Below, one piece after another: positions 6,688 to 14,324 of a DNA stretch of 27,112 nt (its first letter is position 1; every line of letters starts with the position of its first letter). The notes under the pieces were generated by a model. The model worked only from the letters and a program-made list of their open reading frames with translations, was not told the DNA's origin and searched no databases. Source of the DNA: a virus; the IMG/VR virus record IMGVR_UViG_3300027712_000120, positions 1 to 27,112 of that record, one strand, 5' to 3'. Position numbers and translations under genes: made by a program.

Positions 6688-6970
6688 CCATACCATTATG
6701 GGTGAAGTAACAGAATCATCCAAAGAAACTTTCATTACTGTAAAGCAACCCGTTCAAGTTGTATCGGTACCACCAAGAACATCTACCAATCCAGGTAGTG
6801 TTGCTTTCTCTCCATTTTTAGAATGGGCAAAAGAATTCAGGACTGGTTTCAAACTTAATTATGGTGATATTTTAACCATATCAACACCAGTAGAAGAATT
6901 AGAAAATCAATACAATCAAATTTTTGATTCTGGTATTGTAGTTCCGCCAAAAAAATCAATCATTACATAA
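6656..6970 (+). CDS. LSM/Sm-like conserved phage protein
   Basis: 104 residues. IKLVTFKTNHTIMGEV followed by ITVKQPVQVVSV and, near residue 80, NYGDILTISTPVEELENQYNQIF resembles the short beta-barrel Sm/LSM-like proteins found just upstream of DNA polymerase in aquatic T4-like phages. In such families the barrel binds RNA or forms rings, but no function is known for the phage version. The start ATG 6656 lies inside the previous small ORF. It is the last gene before the polymerase promoter. Confidence 0.65.
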   Translation: MTIKLVTFKTNHTIMGEVTESSKETFITVKQPVQVVSVPPRTSTNPGSVAFSPFLEWAKEFRTGFKLNYGDILTISTPVEELENQYNQIFDSGIVVPPKKSIIT

Positions 6971-6988
6971 GTGCCTCAGACACTTTTT
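6969..6988 (+). terminator. Weak terminator-like hairpin before DNA polymerase
   Basis: AAGTG 6969-6973 pairs with CACTT 6981-6985, with one more C-G pair possible inside across a mismatch, followed by T's at 6984-6988. The stem is only about 5 base pairs, so termination would be weak. The TGCCTCA promoter box lies within it, so this may just be coincidental sequence of the promoter module. Confidence 0.3.
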
Positions 6989-7002
6989 AAATCTGTTATA
7001 AT
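6972..7002 (+). promoter_or_regulatory. Promoter module copy 2, before DNA polymerase
   Basis: TGCCTCA at 6972-6978 and TTAAATCTGTTATAAT at 6987-7002. The 16-mer and the spacing are identical to the copy at 4177-4207. With the -10 ending at 7002, transcription would start at about 7009, which is the polymerase ATG itself, giving a leaderless or nearly leaderless mRNA. Confidence 0.6.
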
Positions 7003-7008
7003 ATATGA

Positions 7009-8298
7009 ATGACTAGATATTATACAAATGTTGCCTGTGTTGGCAATAACATTTTCTTTCGTGGCGTTAAAGACGGCAGGCGAGTTAAACTTAAAATAGG
7101 TTACTCGCCTACTTTGTTTTCGCCTAGCAAAAAACCCACACAATTCAAATCTCTTACTGGTGAACATCTTGAACCGATGAAGTTTGAGAACATTCGTGAA
7201 GCTCGTGATTTTGTAAAAAGATATAATGAAGTTTCTAATTTCAAAATTTATGGCCAAACTCGATATGAATATGCCTTCATCGCTGATGAACATCAAGGCA
7301 TGGTCGATTGGAATATGGATGATATCTTGGTTGCTATATGTGATATCGAGGTTGGTTCGGAGAATGGATTTCCTGACCCATATAAAGCAGAAGAACCTAT
7401 CACAGCAATCTGTATATCCTTTCTAAAAGGTGAAACAGTTGTATTTGGTTGTGATGATTATATTGTTCAAGGTTCTGAAACTTATTTTAAATGCTCAGAT
7501 GAAACTGAACTATGTAAAAAGTTCTTGGCATATTGGGTTGAAAATTGTCCTGATGTATTGACTGGTTGGAACACCAAATTTTTTGATATACCATATCTCG
7601 TCAATCGTTTCCGTAAAATTCTTGGTGAAGAAGAAACTAAGAAGTTATCTCCATGGAATATGATTGGTGAACGCAAGGCTGTTGTAAACAATCGTGAGTT
7701 GATTGCGTATGACATGGTTGGTGTATCATCACTAGACTATATTGAACTATACAGATGGTATGCGCCAGGGGGCAAATCACAAGAATCATATAAATTGGAT
7801 AATATTGCCAATGTAGAACTTGGTGATAGTAAATTGTCATTTGATGAATATGATAACCTTCATGCTTTGTATCGTGAAAACTTCCAAAAGTTTATTGAAT
7901 ATAACATTCAAGATTGTAATCTTATTGTTCGCATGGAAGAAAAACTAAAGTTGATTGAACTTGGTTTAACTTTGGCCTATGATACAAAGACCAACTATGA
8001 AGATATCTTTGCACAAACTCGTATGTGGGATTCAATGACATATGCTTATCTCTTAGAGAAAGGTATTGTTGTTCCACCAAAAATTGTTCAAAGTAAAACA
8101 TCAGCATTTGAAGGTGCTTATGTTAAAGACCCACAAGTTGGTATGCACCACTATATTGCTAGCTTTGACCTAAATTCACTCTACCCTCACCTTATGATGC
8201 AGTATTCCATAAGTCCTGAAAATATTGTAGATAGAAATTATGTCGAAAACAGAAAAAAAGAGGTAATGCAAGAGTTAAGAATGAGAAATACTAAATAA
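7009..8298 (+). CDS. 43: DNA polymerase, N-terminal part (T4 gp43-like, split gene)
   Basis: Family B DNA polymerase fragment of 429 residues holding the N-terminal domain, the 3'-5' exonuclease and the first catalytic motif of the palm. Exo I is CDIEVGSENGFPD with D112 and E114, the same numbering as T4 gp43; Exo II is TGWNTKFFDIPYLVNR; Exo III is YNIQDCNLIVRMEEK. Motif A is SFDLNSLYPHLMMQ around D387. After YSISPENIVD the protein ends in a short tail unlike the family (NYVENRKKEVMQEL...) and stops. The start is supported by the T4-like N-terminus (YYTNVACVGNNI). No Shine-Dalgarno is visible. Motifs B and C are in the separate gene 8861-10219, so activity would need assembly of the two products. 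Confidence 0.93.
   Translation: MTRYYTNVACVGNNIFFRGVKDGRRVKLKIGYSPTLFSPSKKPTQFKSLTGEHLEPMKFENIREARDFVKRYNEVSNFKIYGQTRYEYAFIADEHQGMVDWNMDDILVAICDIEVGSENGFPDPYKAEEPITAICISFLKGETVVFGCDDYIVQGSETYFKCSDETELCKKFLAYWVENCPDVLTGWNTKFFDIPYLVNRFRKILGEEETKKLSPWNMIGERKAVVNNRELIAYDMVGVSSLDYIELYRWYAPGGKSQESYKLDNIANVELGDSKLSFDEYDNLHALYRENFQKFIEYNIQDCNLIVRMEEKLKLIELGLTLAYDTKTNYEDIFAQTRMWDSMTYAYLLEKGIVVPPKIVQSKTSAFEGAYVKDPQVGMHHYIASFDLNSLYPHLMMQYSISPENIVDRNYVENRKKEVMQELRMRNTK
8245..8258 (+). repeat. 14-base direct repeat, copy 1 (mate at 8835-8848)
   Basis: GAAAACAGAAAAAA occurs in the 3' tail of the first polymerase part and again at 8835-8848 at the 3' end of the HNH gene. Both copies are read in the same register as Glu-Asn-Arg-Lys-Lys. 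The two copies bracket most of the endonuclease insertion. Confidence 0.55.
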
Positions 8299-8317
8299 GT
8301 AGATGTGGTTACTTATT
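8291..8317 (+). promoter_or_regulatory. Hairpin overlapping a late-promoter-like sequence before the HNH gene
   Basis: A perfect 8-bp hairpin, AATAAGTA 8294-8301 with TACTTATT 8310-8317 and an 8-base loop, follows the polymerase stop and ends just before the HNH start region (AGAAGA 8318-8323, ATG 8328). CTAAATAA at 8291-8298 resembles late promoter variants of T4-like phages. A late transcript would lose the 5' arm, as known for T4 homing endonuclease genes such as I-TevI; this is an inference here. Confidence 0.42.
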
Positions 8318-8327
8318 AGAAGAATCA

Positions 8328-8861
8328 ATGAAATACAATATTACCAAAGATAAACTCTATGAATTGTTTATTATCAAGAATATAAGAAGGAGTGAGGTTG
8401 CTGAATATTTTGGTTGTTCGGATGCCAATATTAAAAAACACCTACAAAAATTTGAAATTAAGAAACCCTTTGATTTAGAGTGTAAAAATAAAGAACGAAA
8501 GGCCTTAGTAAATTGTTTATATTGTGGTAACGAATATAAAACACAAAAGTTTCGGACTGAAAGTGATAAGTATGATTCAAAATATTGTAGTTATTCCTGT
8601 GCTCAAAAAAGTAGATATTTGGGTGAGGACCATAAACGTAGAAATGGAAATGAAATTGCAGCAAGGCGTAGAGCTAGAATTAGGAATCAAACTCCAAAAT
8701 TAAGCAAAGAAGAAAAGAAAAAGTTACAAGAATATTATTTGATTTGTCCTAAAGGGTGTGAAGTAGACCATATACAACCAATTGCAAAAGGTGGTTTACA
8801 TCATCCAGACAATTTACAAATATTAACCAGAACTGAAAACAGAAAAAAGTGGTGTAAATAA
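8328..8861 (+). CDS. HNH homing endonuclease inserted in the DNA polymerase gene
   Basis: 177 residues. The N-terminal region (residues 1-45) is an HTH-like module (RRSEVAEYFGCSDANIKKHLQKF). The middle has a Cys-rich element (CLYCGNEY, then KYCSYSCAQKS), probably zinc-binding. The C-terminal HNH domain is CEVDHIQPIAKGGLHHPDNLQILTRTENRKK, with the catalytic His in VDH and Asn in PDNLQ. It is free-standing, in a different frame from both polymerase parts, and overlaps polymerase part 2 by one base (TAATG). That leaves no room for the 3' core of a group I intron after the ORF. All key residues appear intact, so it may be active. Confidence 0.9.
   Translation: MKYNITKDKLYELFIIKNIRRSEVAEYFGCSDANIKKHLQKFEIKKPFDLECKNKERKALVNCLYCGNEYKTQKFRTESDKYDSKYCSYSCAQKSRYLGEDHKRRNGNEIAARRRARIRNQTPKLSKEEKKKLQEYYLICPKGCEVDHIQPIAKGGLHHPDNLQILTRTENRKKWCK
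8835..8848 (+). repeat. 14-base direct repeat, copy 2
   Basis: Second copy of GAAAACAGAAAAAA, coding Glu-Asn-Arg-Lys-Lys at the end of the HNH domain. See the copy at 8245-8258. Confidence 0.55.
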
Positions 8862-10219
8862 TGTTTCGTAATGTAAAAGAATTAACCACCGAAGAACTAC
8901 AAAAAGAACTTCAAGCCATAGAATTATTTGAACAAGAAATTGGTAAAGTCAATGTTGAAAATATGTTGAATAAATCAATTGATACTTCTTTTCTTGGTCC
9001 ATTGAATTGCACACTTACTCCCAACGGCCAACTGTTTCGAACTGACAAGAAAGGCTTTTTGCCTCAAATGTTGGAAGATATATATGTTGATAGAAGTAAA
9101 TTTAAAAAGTTAATGTTAAAAGCTAAACAAGATTATGAAAATGAAACTGATCCAATTAAACGCAAAGAAATTAAAAACCTTGTTGCTAGATATGACAATC
9201 TACAACTTGCGAAAAAGGTTTCTCTCAACTCTGCTTACGGTGCTTTGGGTAGTCAGTATTTCCGTTTCTACGATTTACGGATGGCTCTTGGTGTCACGAC
9301 TGCCGGACAATTAAGTATTCGTTGGATTGAAGCCAAGATTAATACTTACATGAATAAGATTTTGAATACAACTGGTATAGATTATGTAATTGCTTCTGAT
9401 ACAGATTCGATTTATCTCCGTATGGGTGAATTAGTTGATAAGTTTATTAAAGACCAATCAGATAAACAGAAAGTGGTTTCTCTTATGGATAAAATCTGTG
9501 AAGAAAAGATACAACCTTATATTGATGAATCGTATGATGAGTTGGCAAGTTATGTTCATGCCTACGCACAGAAGATGGTAATGAAGCGTGAAGGTCTTTC
9601 TGACAAAGGAATTTGGACTGCTAAGAAGCGTTATATTCTTAATGTGTATAACAACGAAGGCGTTCAGTATAATGAACCTCAAATGAAAGTTATGGGTCTT
9701 GAAATGGTTAAGTCATCTACGCCAAGTGCTATTCGGCAGAAGATGAAAGAATCAATCAAGATTATGTTGCAAGGAACAGAAGATGATATTCATAAGTTTA
9801 TTGCTGACTTTAAGGCTGAGTTCAATACATTACCGCCAGAAGAAATCTCTTTTCCTCGTGGACTAAATGGTTTACAAGAGTATTCAGATAAAATTACAAT
9901 GTATAAGAAAGGCACACCGATCCATGTTAAGGGTGCTATTCTGTATAATTACTATCTGAAACAACTAGGCTTAACTAAACAATATCCATTGATTCAGAAT
10001 GGCGAAAAGTTGAAGTTTACTTATTTGAAACAACCTAATCCATTTAAAGATATGGTTATTTCATATCCAGTTCGGTTGCCAAAAGAGTTTGGCATCCATG
10101 AATATATTGATTATGATATGCAATTCAATAAAGCGTTTCTTGAACCAATTAAAGTAATTTTAGATTGTATGCAATGGACAACAGAAAAGGATAGTTCATT
10201 AGAGGACTTTTTTGGATGA
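8861..10219 (+). CDS. 43: DNA polymerase, C-terminal part (T4 gp43-like, split gene)
   Basis: 452 residues carrying the fingers, the rest of the palm and the thumb. After a short N-terminal stretch it resumes the family sequence at TLTPNGQLFRTDKKGFLPQ. Motif B is KKVSLNSAYGALGSQYFRFYD (about residues 117-137), motif C is SDTDSIYL with D180 and D182, and KKRYILNV plus KVMGLEMVKSSTPSAIR are the later conserved blocks. It starts at ATG 8861, overlapping the HNH stop by one base, so translation probably depends on coupling to the endonuclease gene. It probably pairs with the 7009-8298 product; split 43 genes are known in some Aeromonas T4-like phages. It overlaps the next gene by 4 bases. Confidence 0.93.
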   Translation: MFRNVKELTTEELQKELQAIELFEQEIGKVNVENMLNKSIDTSFLGPLNCTLTPNGQLFRTDKKGFLPQMLEDIYVDRSKFKKLMLKAKQDYENETDPIKRKEIKNLVARYDNLQLAKKVSLNSAYGALGSQYFRFYDLRMALGVTTAGQLSIRWIEAKINTYMNKILNTTGIDYVIASDTDSIYLRMGELVDKFIKDQSDKQKVVSLMDKICEEKIQPYIDESYDELASYVHAYAQKMVMKREGLSDKGIWTAKKRYILNVYNNEGVQYNEPQMKVMGLEMVKSSTPSAIRQKMKESIKIMLQGTEDDIHKFIADFKAEFNTLPPEEISFPRGLNGLQEYSDKITMYKKGTPIHVKGAILYNYYLKQLGLTKQYPLIQNGEKLKFTYLKQPNPFKDMVISYPVRLPKEFGIHEYIDYDMQFNKAFLEPIKVILDCMQWTTEKDSSLEDFFG

Positions 10220-10776
10220 ACAATATAAAGATACTAAAAACAGGAATCAATGTGTCAAAAATACTGGCACAATTGAAACAATATCCTGAAGATTGGGAAG
10301 CACAAAAGAAAATGGACGGCCATATAGAATCATTACTCAGTCGTGGCTATGATGATATACCCGTTGGAGTTTTACAATTGGTTCTTGGTGGCGTTGAGGA
10401 TATAAATGATTTTGTTGGTGATACTGAAATTTGTGTTCCAACTCCAGCATATTACAAACACACAGAGATTATTGGTTTCCTAAAGAGGCACTTTAAAGGT
10501 TTCAAACGATGTGGTTTTCTATCACTAGAAAAAGGTGGTGAAGTAGGTTTACACATTGATGAAGGCAAATATTATTTAAATAAAGATAGGTTTCATTTAT
10601 CAATTCAAGGTACTTACGAATATACTTGTGGCGAAGATACTGTTACTGTTGAACCTGGCACACTACTTTGGTTTAATAATAAGAAGATGCATGGTACGCA
10701 AAACATTGGAGATTGTATTCGTATAACTTTTGTATTTGATGTACCACATAAGAAAAATCTAACATACTATTCATAA
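10216..10776 (+). CDS. Aspartyl/asparaginyl beta-hydroxylase-like 2-oxoglutarate oxygenase
   Basis: 186 residues. The C-terminal two thirds fit the Fe(II)/2-oxoglutarate double-stranded beta helix of the Asp/Asn hydroxylase family: H113-x-D115 in GEVGLHIDEG, HLSIQG at 127-132, distal H159 in WFNNKKMHGTQNIG, and R169 in CIRITFVFDV for 2-oxoglutarate. The substrate is unknown; a virion or host protein, or a small molecule, are possible. It sits between polymerase and a membrane protein with 4- and 1-base overlaps, so it is expressed with replication genes. A second, different 2-oxoglutarate enzyme lies at 14324. Confidence 0.8.
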   Translation: MNNIKILKTGINVSKILAQLKQYPEDWEAQKKMDGHIESLLSRGYDDIPVGVLQLVLGGVEDINDFVGDTEICVPTPAYYKHTEIIGFLKRHFKGFKRCGFLSLEKGGEVGLHIDEGKYYLNKDRFHLSIQGTYEYTCGEDTVTVEPGTLLWFNNKKMHGTQNIGDCIRITFVFDVPHKKNLTYYS

Positions 10777-11606
10777 TGCTACAAATATTCTTACCTTTTG
10801 CAACAGCAATATCACTATCTGCTATTGCTGCTTTTTATTCTGTTATAGGTCTTGCACAGATATTTCCTGGTTCTTTTTGGCCAATCATATTGATGGGTTC
10901 GGTCCTTGAAATTGCGAAGTTAGTAACAGTATCTTGGTTGTATAATAATTGGTCTGTTACTGTGCGGATGATGCGGTATTATTTCTGTATAGCTATCGTA
11001 TTACTTATGGCAATAACAAGTATGGGCATTTTTGGTTATCTATCAAGAGCTCACATTGAATCTAATGTGATAGTTGGTGCAAACACAGTTCAATTGAAAA
11101 CAATCGAAACGCAAGAAAAGATTGCTCGTGATAAATTGGATTACCTATTGAAAAGAGCGGGTGATCCAACTACTGCTTCAAATAAGATTGATAAACAAAT
11201 ACAAGAAACACAAACAGAATTAACAAGGCTATCTAAAGAGAAGTTGCCTTTGATGGCAGAAGAAAATAAATTAACGGCAGAAATTGGTCCGATTAAGTAT
11301 ATTGCTGAAATCTTTTATGATAAGAATGATACTGGTTTTATAGATAAAGCTGTAAGATTAGTTATCTTCACCATCATTATAGTATTTGATCCACTTGCCG
11401 TTCTTCTATTAATTGCCGCAAATCAAACATATCAACGAATAAAAAAAGAAGAATTAGAACCTATCGAACTTCCTAAAAGAAAGGCAAAGAAGAAGAAAAA
11501 GGTTGACATAGAGCCCTCTAATAGTTTAGAATCCTTTTATGTTGATGATGACCACGAATTAATACACAAAAACAAAATAACAACCCTTGATGGAGGCTCC
11601 TTTTAA
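10776..11606 (+). CDS. Membrane protein with coiled coil, function unknown
   Basis: 276 residues. Three hydrophobic segments lie in the first 95 residues (about 5-28, 35-56 and 70-90, the second containing EIAKLVTVSWLYNNW). A long charged helical region follows (about 100-175, with QLKTIETQEKIARDKLDYLL and IDKQIQETQTELTRL; coiled-coil-like), then a fourth membrane segment (about 192-216) and a lysine-rich tail (KRKAKKKKK). Similar proteins with 'LEIAKLVT' occur in aquatic T4-like phages next to uvsX, without known function. The start overlaps the previous stop by one base. A host inner-membrane location is expected. Confidence 0.75.
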   Translation: MLQIFLPFATAISLSAIAAFYSVIGLAQIFPGSFWPIILMGSVLEIAKLVTVSWLYNNWSVTVRMMRYYFCIAIVLLMAITSMGIFGYLSRAHIESNVIVGANTVQLKTIETQEKIARDKLDYLLKRAGDPTTASNKIDKQIQETQTELTRLSKEKLPLMAEENKLTAEIGPIKYIAEIFYDKNDTGFIDKAVRLVIFTIIIVFDPLAVLLLIAANQTYQRIKKEELEPIELPKRKAKKKKKVDIEPSNSLESFYVDDDHELIHKNKITTLDGGSF

Positions 11607-11607
11607 T

Positions 11608-12669
11608 ATGAGTTTAATGGATAAAATTAAAAAGAATTCAACGATTAAAGATAGTTCAATTCTATCTAAATCAAAGTTCTTTACAGATAAAGATATGATA
11701 CCAACTGATGTGCCCATGATTAATGTGGCATTAAGCGGTAAGTTAGATGGTGGAATTATTCCCGGTCTAACAATGTGGGCTGGTCCGTCTAAACACTTTA
11801 AGACCGCCTTCTCATTATTAATGGCAAAGGCTTACATGGACAAATATCCAGAGGCCGTATTGTTGTTCTACGATTCTGAATTTGGAACACCTATCAAGTA
11901 TTTCGAAACATTCGGCATCAACATGGAGAGAGTCCTGCACACGCCATTGACTGATATTGAACAGTTGAAGTTTGACATTATGCAACAGTTACAAGATGTA
12001 AATCGTGGCGATAAGTTAATGATTATCCTTGATTCAATTGGTAATTTGGCAAGTAAGAAAGAGGTTGATGATGCTCTCGATGGCAAATCAGTTGCCGATA
12101 TGTCCCGTGCTAAACAAGTTAAAAGCTTGTTCCGCATGGTAACACCACACTTAAACTTGAAAGATATTCCAATGGTTGTTGTGAATCATACTTACAAAGA
12201 GATTGGTATGTTCCCAAAAGATATCGTTGGTGGTGGTACAGGTTCTTATTACTCTGCTGATAATATCTTTATTCTTGGTCGCCAACAAGAGAAAGATGGT
12301 ACCGAGATTGTTGGTTATAACTTTATTATTAATGTGGAGAAATCTCGTTACACTAAAGAGAAATCAAAGATTCCTATTTCAGTAACATTTGATGGCGGTA
12401 TTAGTAAGTATTCAGGCCTTGTTGATATTGGTATTGAAGGTGGTTTTATTTCTAAACCAAGTCCTGGTTGGTATGCAAAAATTGACCAAGATACTGGTGA
12501 AGTTGGTGATAAAGTTCGTTTTGAAGGTACTCAGACAGATGAGTTTATGATACCTCTATTGAAGTCTAACAAGTTCAAAGAATATGTAAATCAAAAATAT
12601 GGAATAGCTTATGGGAACATTATGGGAGAAACTGACCCAATTCTTCTCCAAGAGGAAGAAGATGCCTAA
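11608..12669 (+). CDS. uvsX: UvsX recombinase (RecA/RAD51 family)
   Basis: Forms filaments on single-stranded DNA and drives strand invasion for recombination-dependent replication and repair. From ATG 11608 (GGAGG at 11592-11596) the protein is 353 residues; the TTG at 11587 is inside the previous gene. T4-like landmarks are SKFFTDKDMIPTDVPMINVALSG, Walker A GPSKHFKT at 59-66, FYDSEFGTP, Walker B MIILDSIGNLASKKE, then SVADMSRAKQVKSLFR and the loop 2 region GGGTGSYYSADN, ending with VEKSRYTKEKSKIPI. All motifs are intact. It overlaps the next gene by 8 bases. Confidence 0.95.
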   Translation: MSLMDKIKKNSTIKDSSILSKSKFFTDKDMIPTDVPMINVALSGKLDGGIIPGLTMWAGPSKHFKTAFSLLMAKAYMDKYPEAVLLFYDSEFGTPIKYFETFGINMERVLHTPLTDIEQLKFDIMQQLQDVNRGDKLMIILDSIGNLASKKEVDDALDGKSVADMSRAKQVKSLFRMVTPHLNLKDIPMVVVNHTYKEIGMFPKDIVGGGTGSYYSADNIFILGRQQEKDGTEIVGYNFIINVEKSRYTKEKSKIPISVTFDGGISKYSGLVDIGIEGGFISKPSPGWYAKIDQDTGEVGDKVRFEGTQTDEFMIPLLKSNKFKEYVNQKYGIAYGNIMGETDPILLQEEEDA

Positions 12670-12970
12670 AGAAAATGAAGATTATCGCTTTATCGACTTT
12701 ACGGATTCTGAATTAACCGGTATACAAATCCTAAAAGATGAGTATGCTGGTGTTGTATATCACTATGGCAAAGTAAGAGTTAAAGAACAAGGTGAAATGG
12801 GTGTGTTGGAATTTGGATATACTCTTGTTAATCCTGGTAAACACGACATAAACCTATTGCAAAAAGATGATAATTTTGTTACAATCATGGGTGACATATT
12901 AACAGAGATACTTACAAAACAGGCAAATGAAACGATTAGAAAAAACGATACTGAAGAATTTAATTTATAA
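12662..12970 (+). CDS. Conserved phage protein, function unknown
   Basis: 102 residues from ATG 12662, which overlaps the uvsX stop by 8 bases; an in-frame ATG at 12611 lies deep inside uvsX and is unlikely. The sequence is acidic and beta-rich (DYRFIDFTDSELTGIQIL, then AGVVYHYGKVRVKE and MGVLEFGYTLVNPG), with a C-terminal helix (FVTIMGDILTEILTKQ). The position between uvsX and the helicase gene suggests a replication/recombination accessory role, but this is only context. It overlaps the helicase gene by 44 bases. Confidence 0.7.
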   Translation: MPKENEDYRFIDFTDSELTGIQILKDEYAGVVYHYGKVRVKEQGEMGVLEFGYTLVNPGKHDINLLQKDDNFVTIMGDILTEILTKQANETIRKNDTEEFNL

Positions 12971-14324
12971 TGAAGAATATGCTCGTAAGGTAATCCCATT
13001 TATTAGACCAGATTACTTTTCAGATATAAATGAAAAGAATATCTTCAAAGAAGTTCAAGATTTTGCATTAAAATATAAAACACTTCCTACTCACGAAGCT
13101 CTTGTAATCAATTTCACAGAAAATAAAACGCTGTCTGAATCAGAAGTTCGGACAGCGATTTCTATTTTGGATGAAGTGCAACAAGATAAAGAGTTAAGTG
13201 AACAACAATGGCTAATAGAACAAACTGAAAAGTTTTGCCAAGATAAAGCTATTTACAATTCTATCATGGAAGCAGTTAGTATCCTTGATGATAAAACTGG
13301 TAAGAAAGCCAAAGGTGAAATTCCAAAGTTATTGAGTGATGCTCTTGGAGTATCATTTGATAATTCTGTTGGCCATGATTATATAAATGATTCTGATTCC
13401 CGTTATGATTTCTATCACAAAGTAGAATCAAGGGTTCGTTTTGACCTTGACCTATTCAATAAGATTACTAAGGGTGGTTTTCCAATTAAGACCTTGAATG
13501 TGGCCTTGGCTGGAACTGGTGTTGGTAAATCTCTGTTTATGTGCCATTGTTCTGCTAGTTCAATTAGTCAAGGACATAATGTATTGTATATCACGATGGA
13601 AATGGCTGAAGAAAAGATTGCTGAGCGTATTGATGCTAACTTGCTAAATATAGATTTGAATGAATTACAAACAATTAGCCGTGAAGATTATGCTCACAAA
13701 TTTGATATACTAAAGAACAAGACACAAGGTAAACTAATCATTAAAGAATACCCTACTGCGGCTGCTCATGCAGGACATTTTCGTGCTTTGTTAAATGAAT
13801 TGAAATTGAAGAAGAACTTTACACCAGATATTATTTTTATCGACTATCTTAATATTTGTTGTTCAGCTCGTATTAAAATGGGTGCAAGTATTAATTCATA
13901 TGCATATATCAAGTCTATTGCTGAAGAACTTAGAGGTCTAGCTGTAGAGTTTGGTGTTCCAGTTGTAACTGCGACACAAACAACGAGAAGTGGATTTACA
14001 AACACAGATGTAGGTCTTGAAGATACGAGTGAATCTTTTGGTTTACCTGCAACTGCCGACTTTATGTTTGCTTTGATTAGTACCGAAGAACTCGAGCAGC
14101 TGAATCAGATTATGGTAAAACAGTTGAAGAATCGTTATGGTGATCCTAATCTATACAAACGATTTGTAATTGGTGTTGACCGTGCTAAGATGAGGTTATA
14201 TGATGCTGAACAATCAGCGCAAGCCAATATTGTAGATTCTGGTCAAGATGATGATAAACCTTTAAATACCTTTGGTAACCGTGAAAGGAAATTTAACTCT
14301 AAATTTGAGGGAGTAAAAGTATAA
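12927..14324 (+). CDS. 41: Replicative DNA helicase (T4 gp41-like, DnaB family)
   Basis: Hexameric 5'-3' helicase that unwinds the fork and works with the primase. 465 residues. It follows T4 gp41 closely by eye: an N-terminal helical domain, then SFDNSVGHDYINDSDSRY, then the RecA-like core NKITKGGFPIKTLNVALAG with Walker A GTGVGKS near residue 200, YITMEMAEEKIAERID, Walker B FIDYLNIC, AEELRGLAVEFGVPVVTATQ, and SFGLPATADFMFAL, and finally QLKNRYGDPNLYKRF. The ATG lies 44 bases inside the preceding gene, implying coupling. The stop and the next start share one base. Identity is firm. Confidence 0.95.
   Translation: MKRLEKTILKNLIYNEEYARKVIPFIRPDYFSDINEKNIFKEVQDFALKYKTLPTHEALVINFTENKTLSESEVRTAISILDEVQQDKELSEQQWLIEQTEKFCQDKAIYNSIMEAVSILDDKTGKKAKGEIPKLLSDALGVSFDNSVGHDYINDSDSRYDFYHKVESRVRFDLDLFNKITKGGFPIKTLNVALAGTGVGKSLFMCHCSASSISQGHNVLYITMEMAEEKIAERIDANLLNIDLNELQTISREDYAHKFDILKNKTQGKLIIKEYPTAAAHAGHFRALLNELKLKKNFTPDIIFIDYLNICCSARIKMGASINSYAYIKSIAEELRGLAVEFGVPVVTATQTTRSGFTNTDVGLEDTSESFGLPATADFMFALISTEELEQLNQIMVKQLKNRYGDPNLYKRFVIGVDRAKMRLYDAEQSAQANIVDSGQDDDKPLNTFGNRERKFNSKFEGVKV

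Noticed and set aside
8219-8900. Group I intron or intein in DNA polymerase
   Set aside because: The HNH ORF is in a different frame from both parts, and its stop overlaps the second part's ATG, leaving no room for a 3' intron core; no splicing motifs for an intein.
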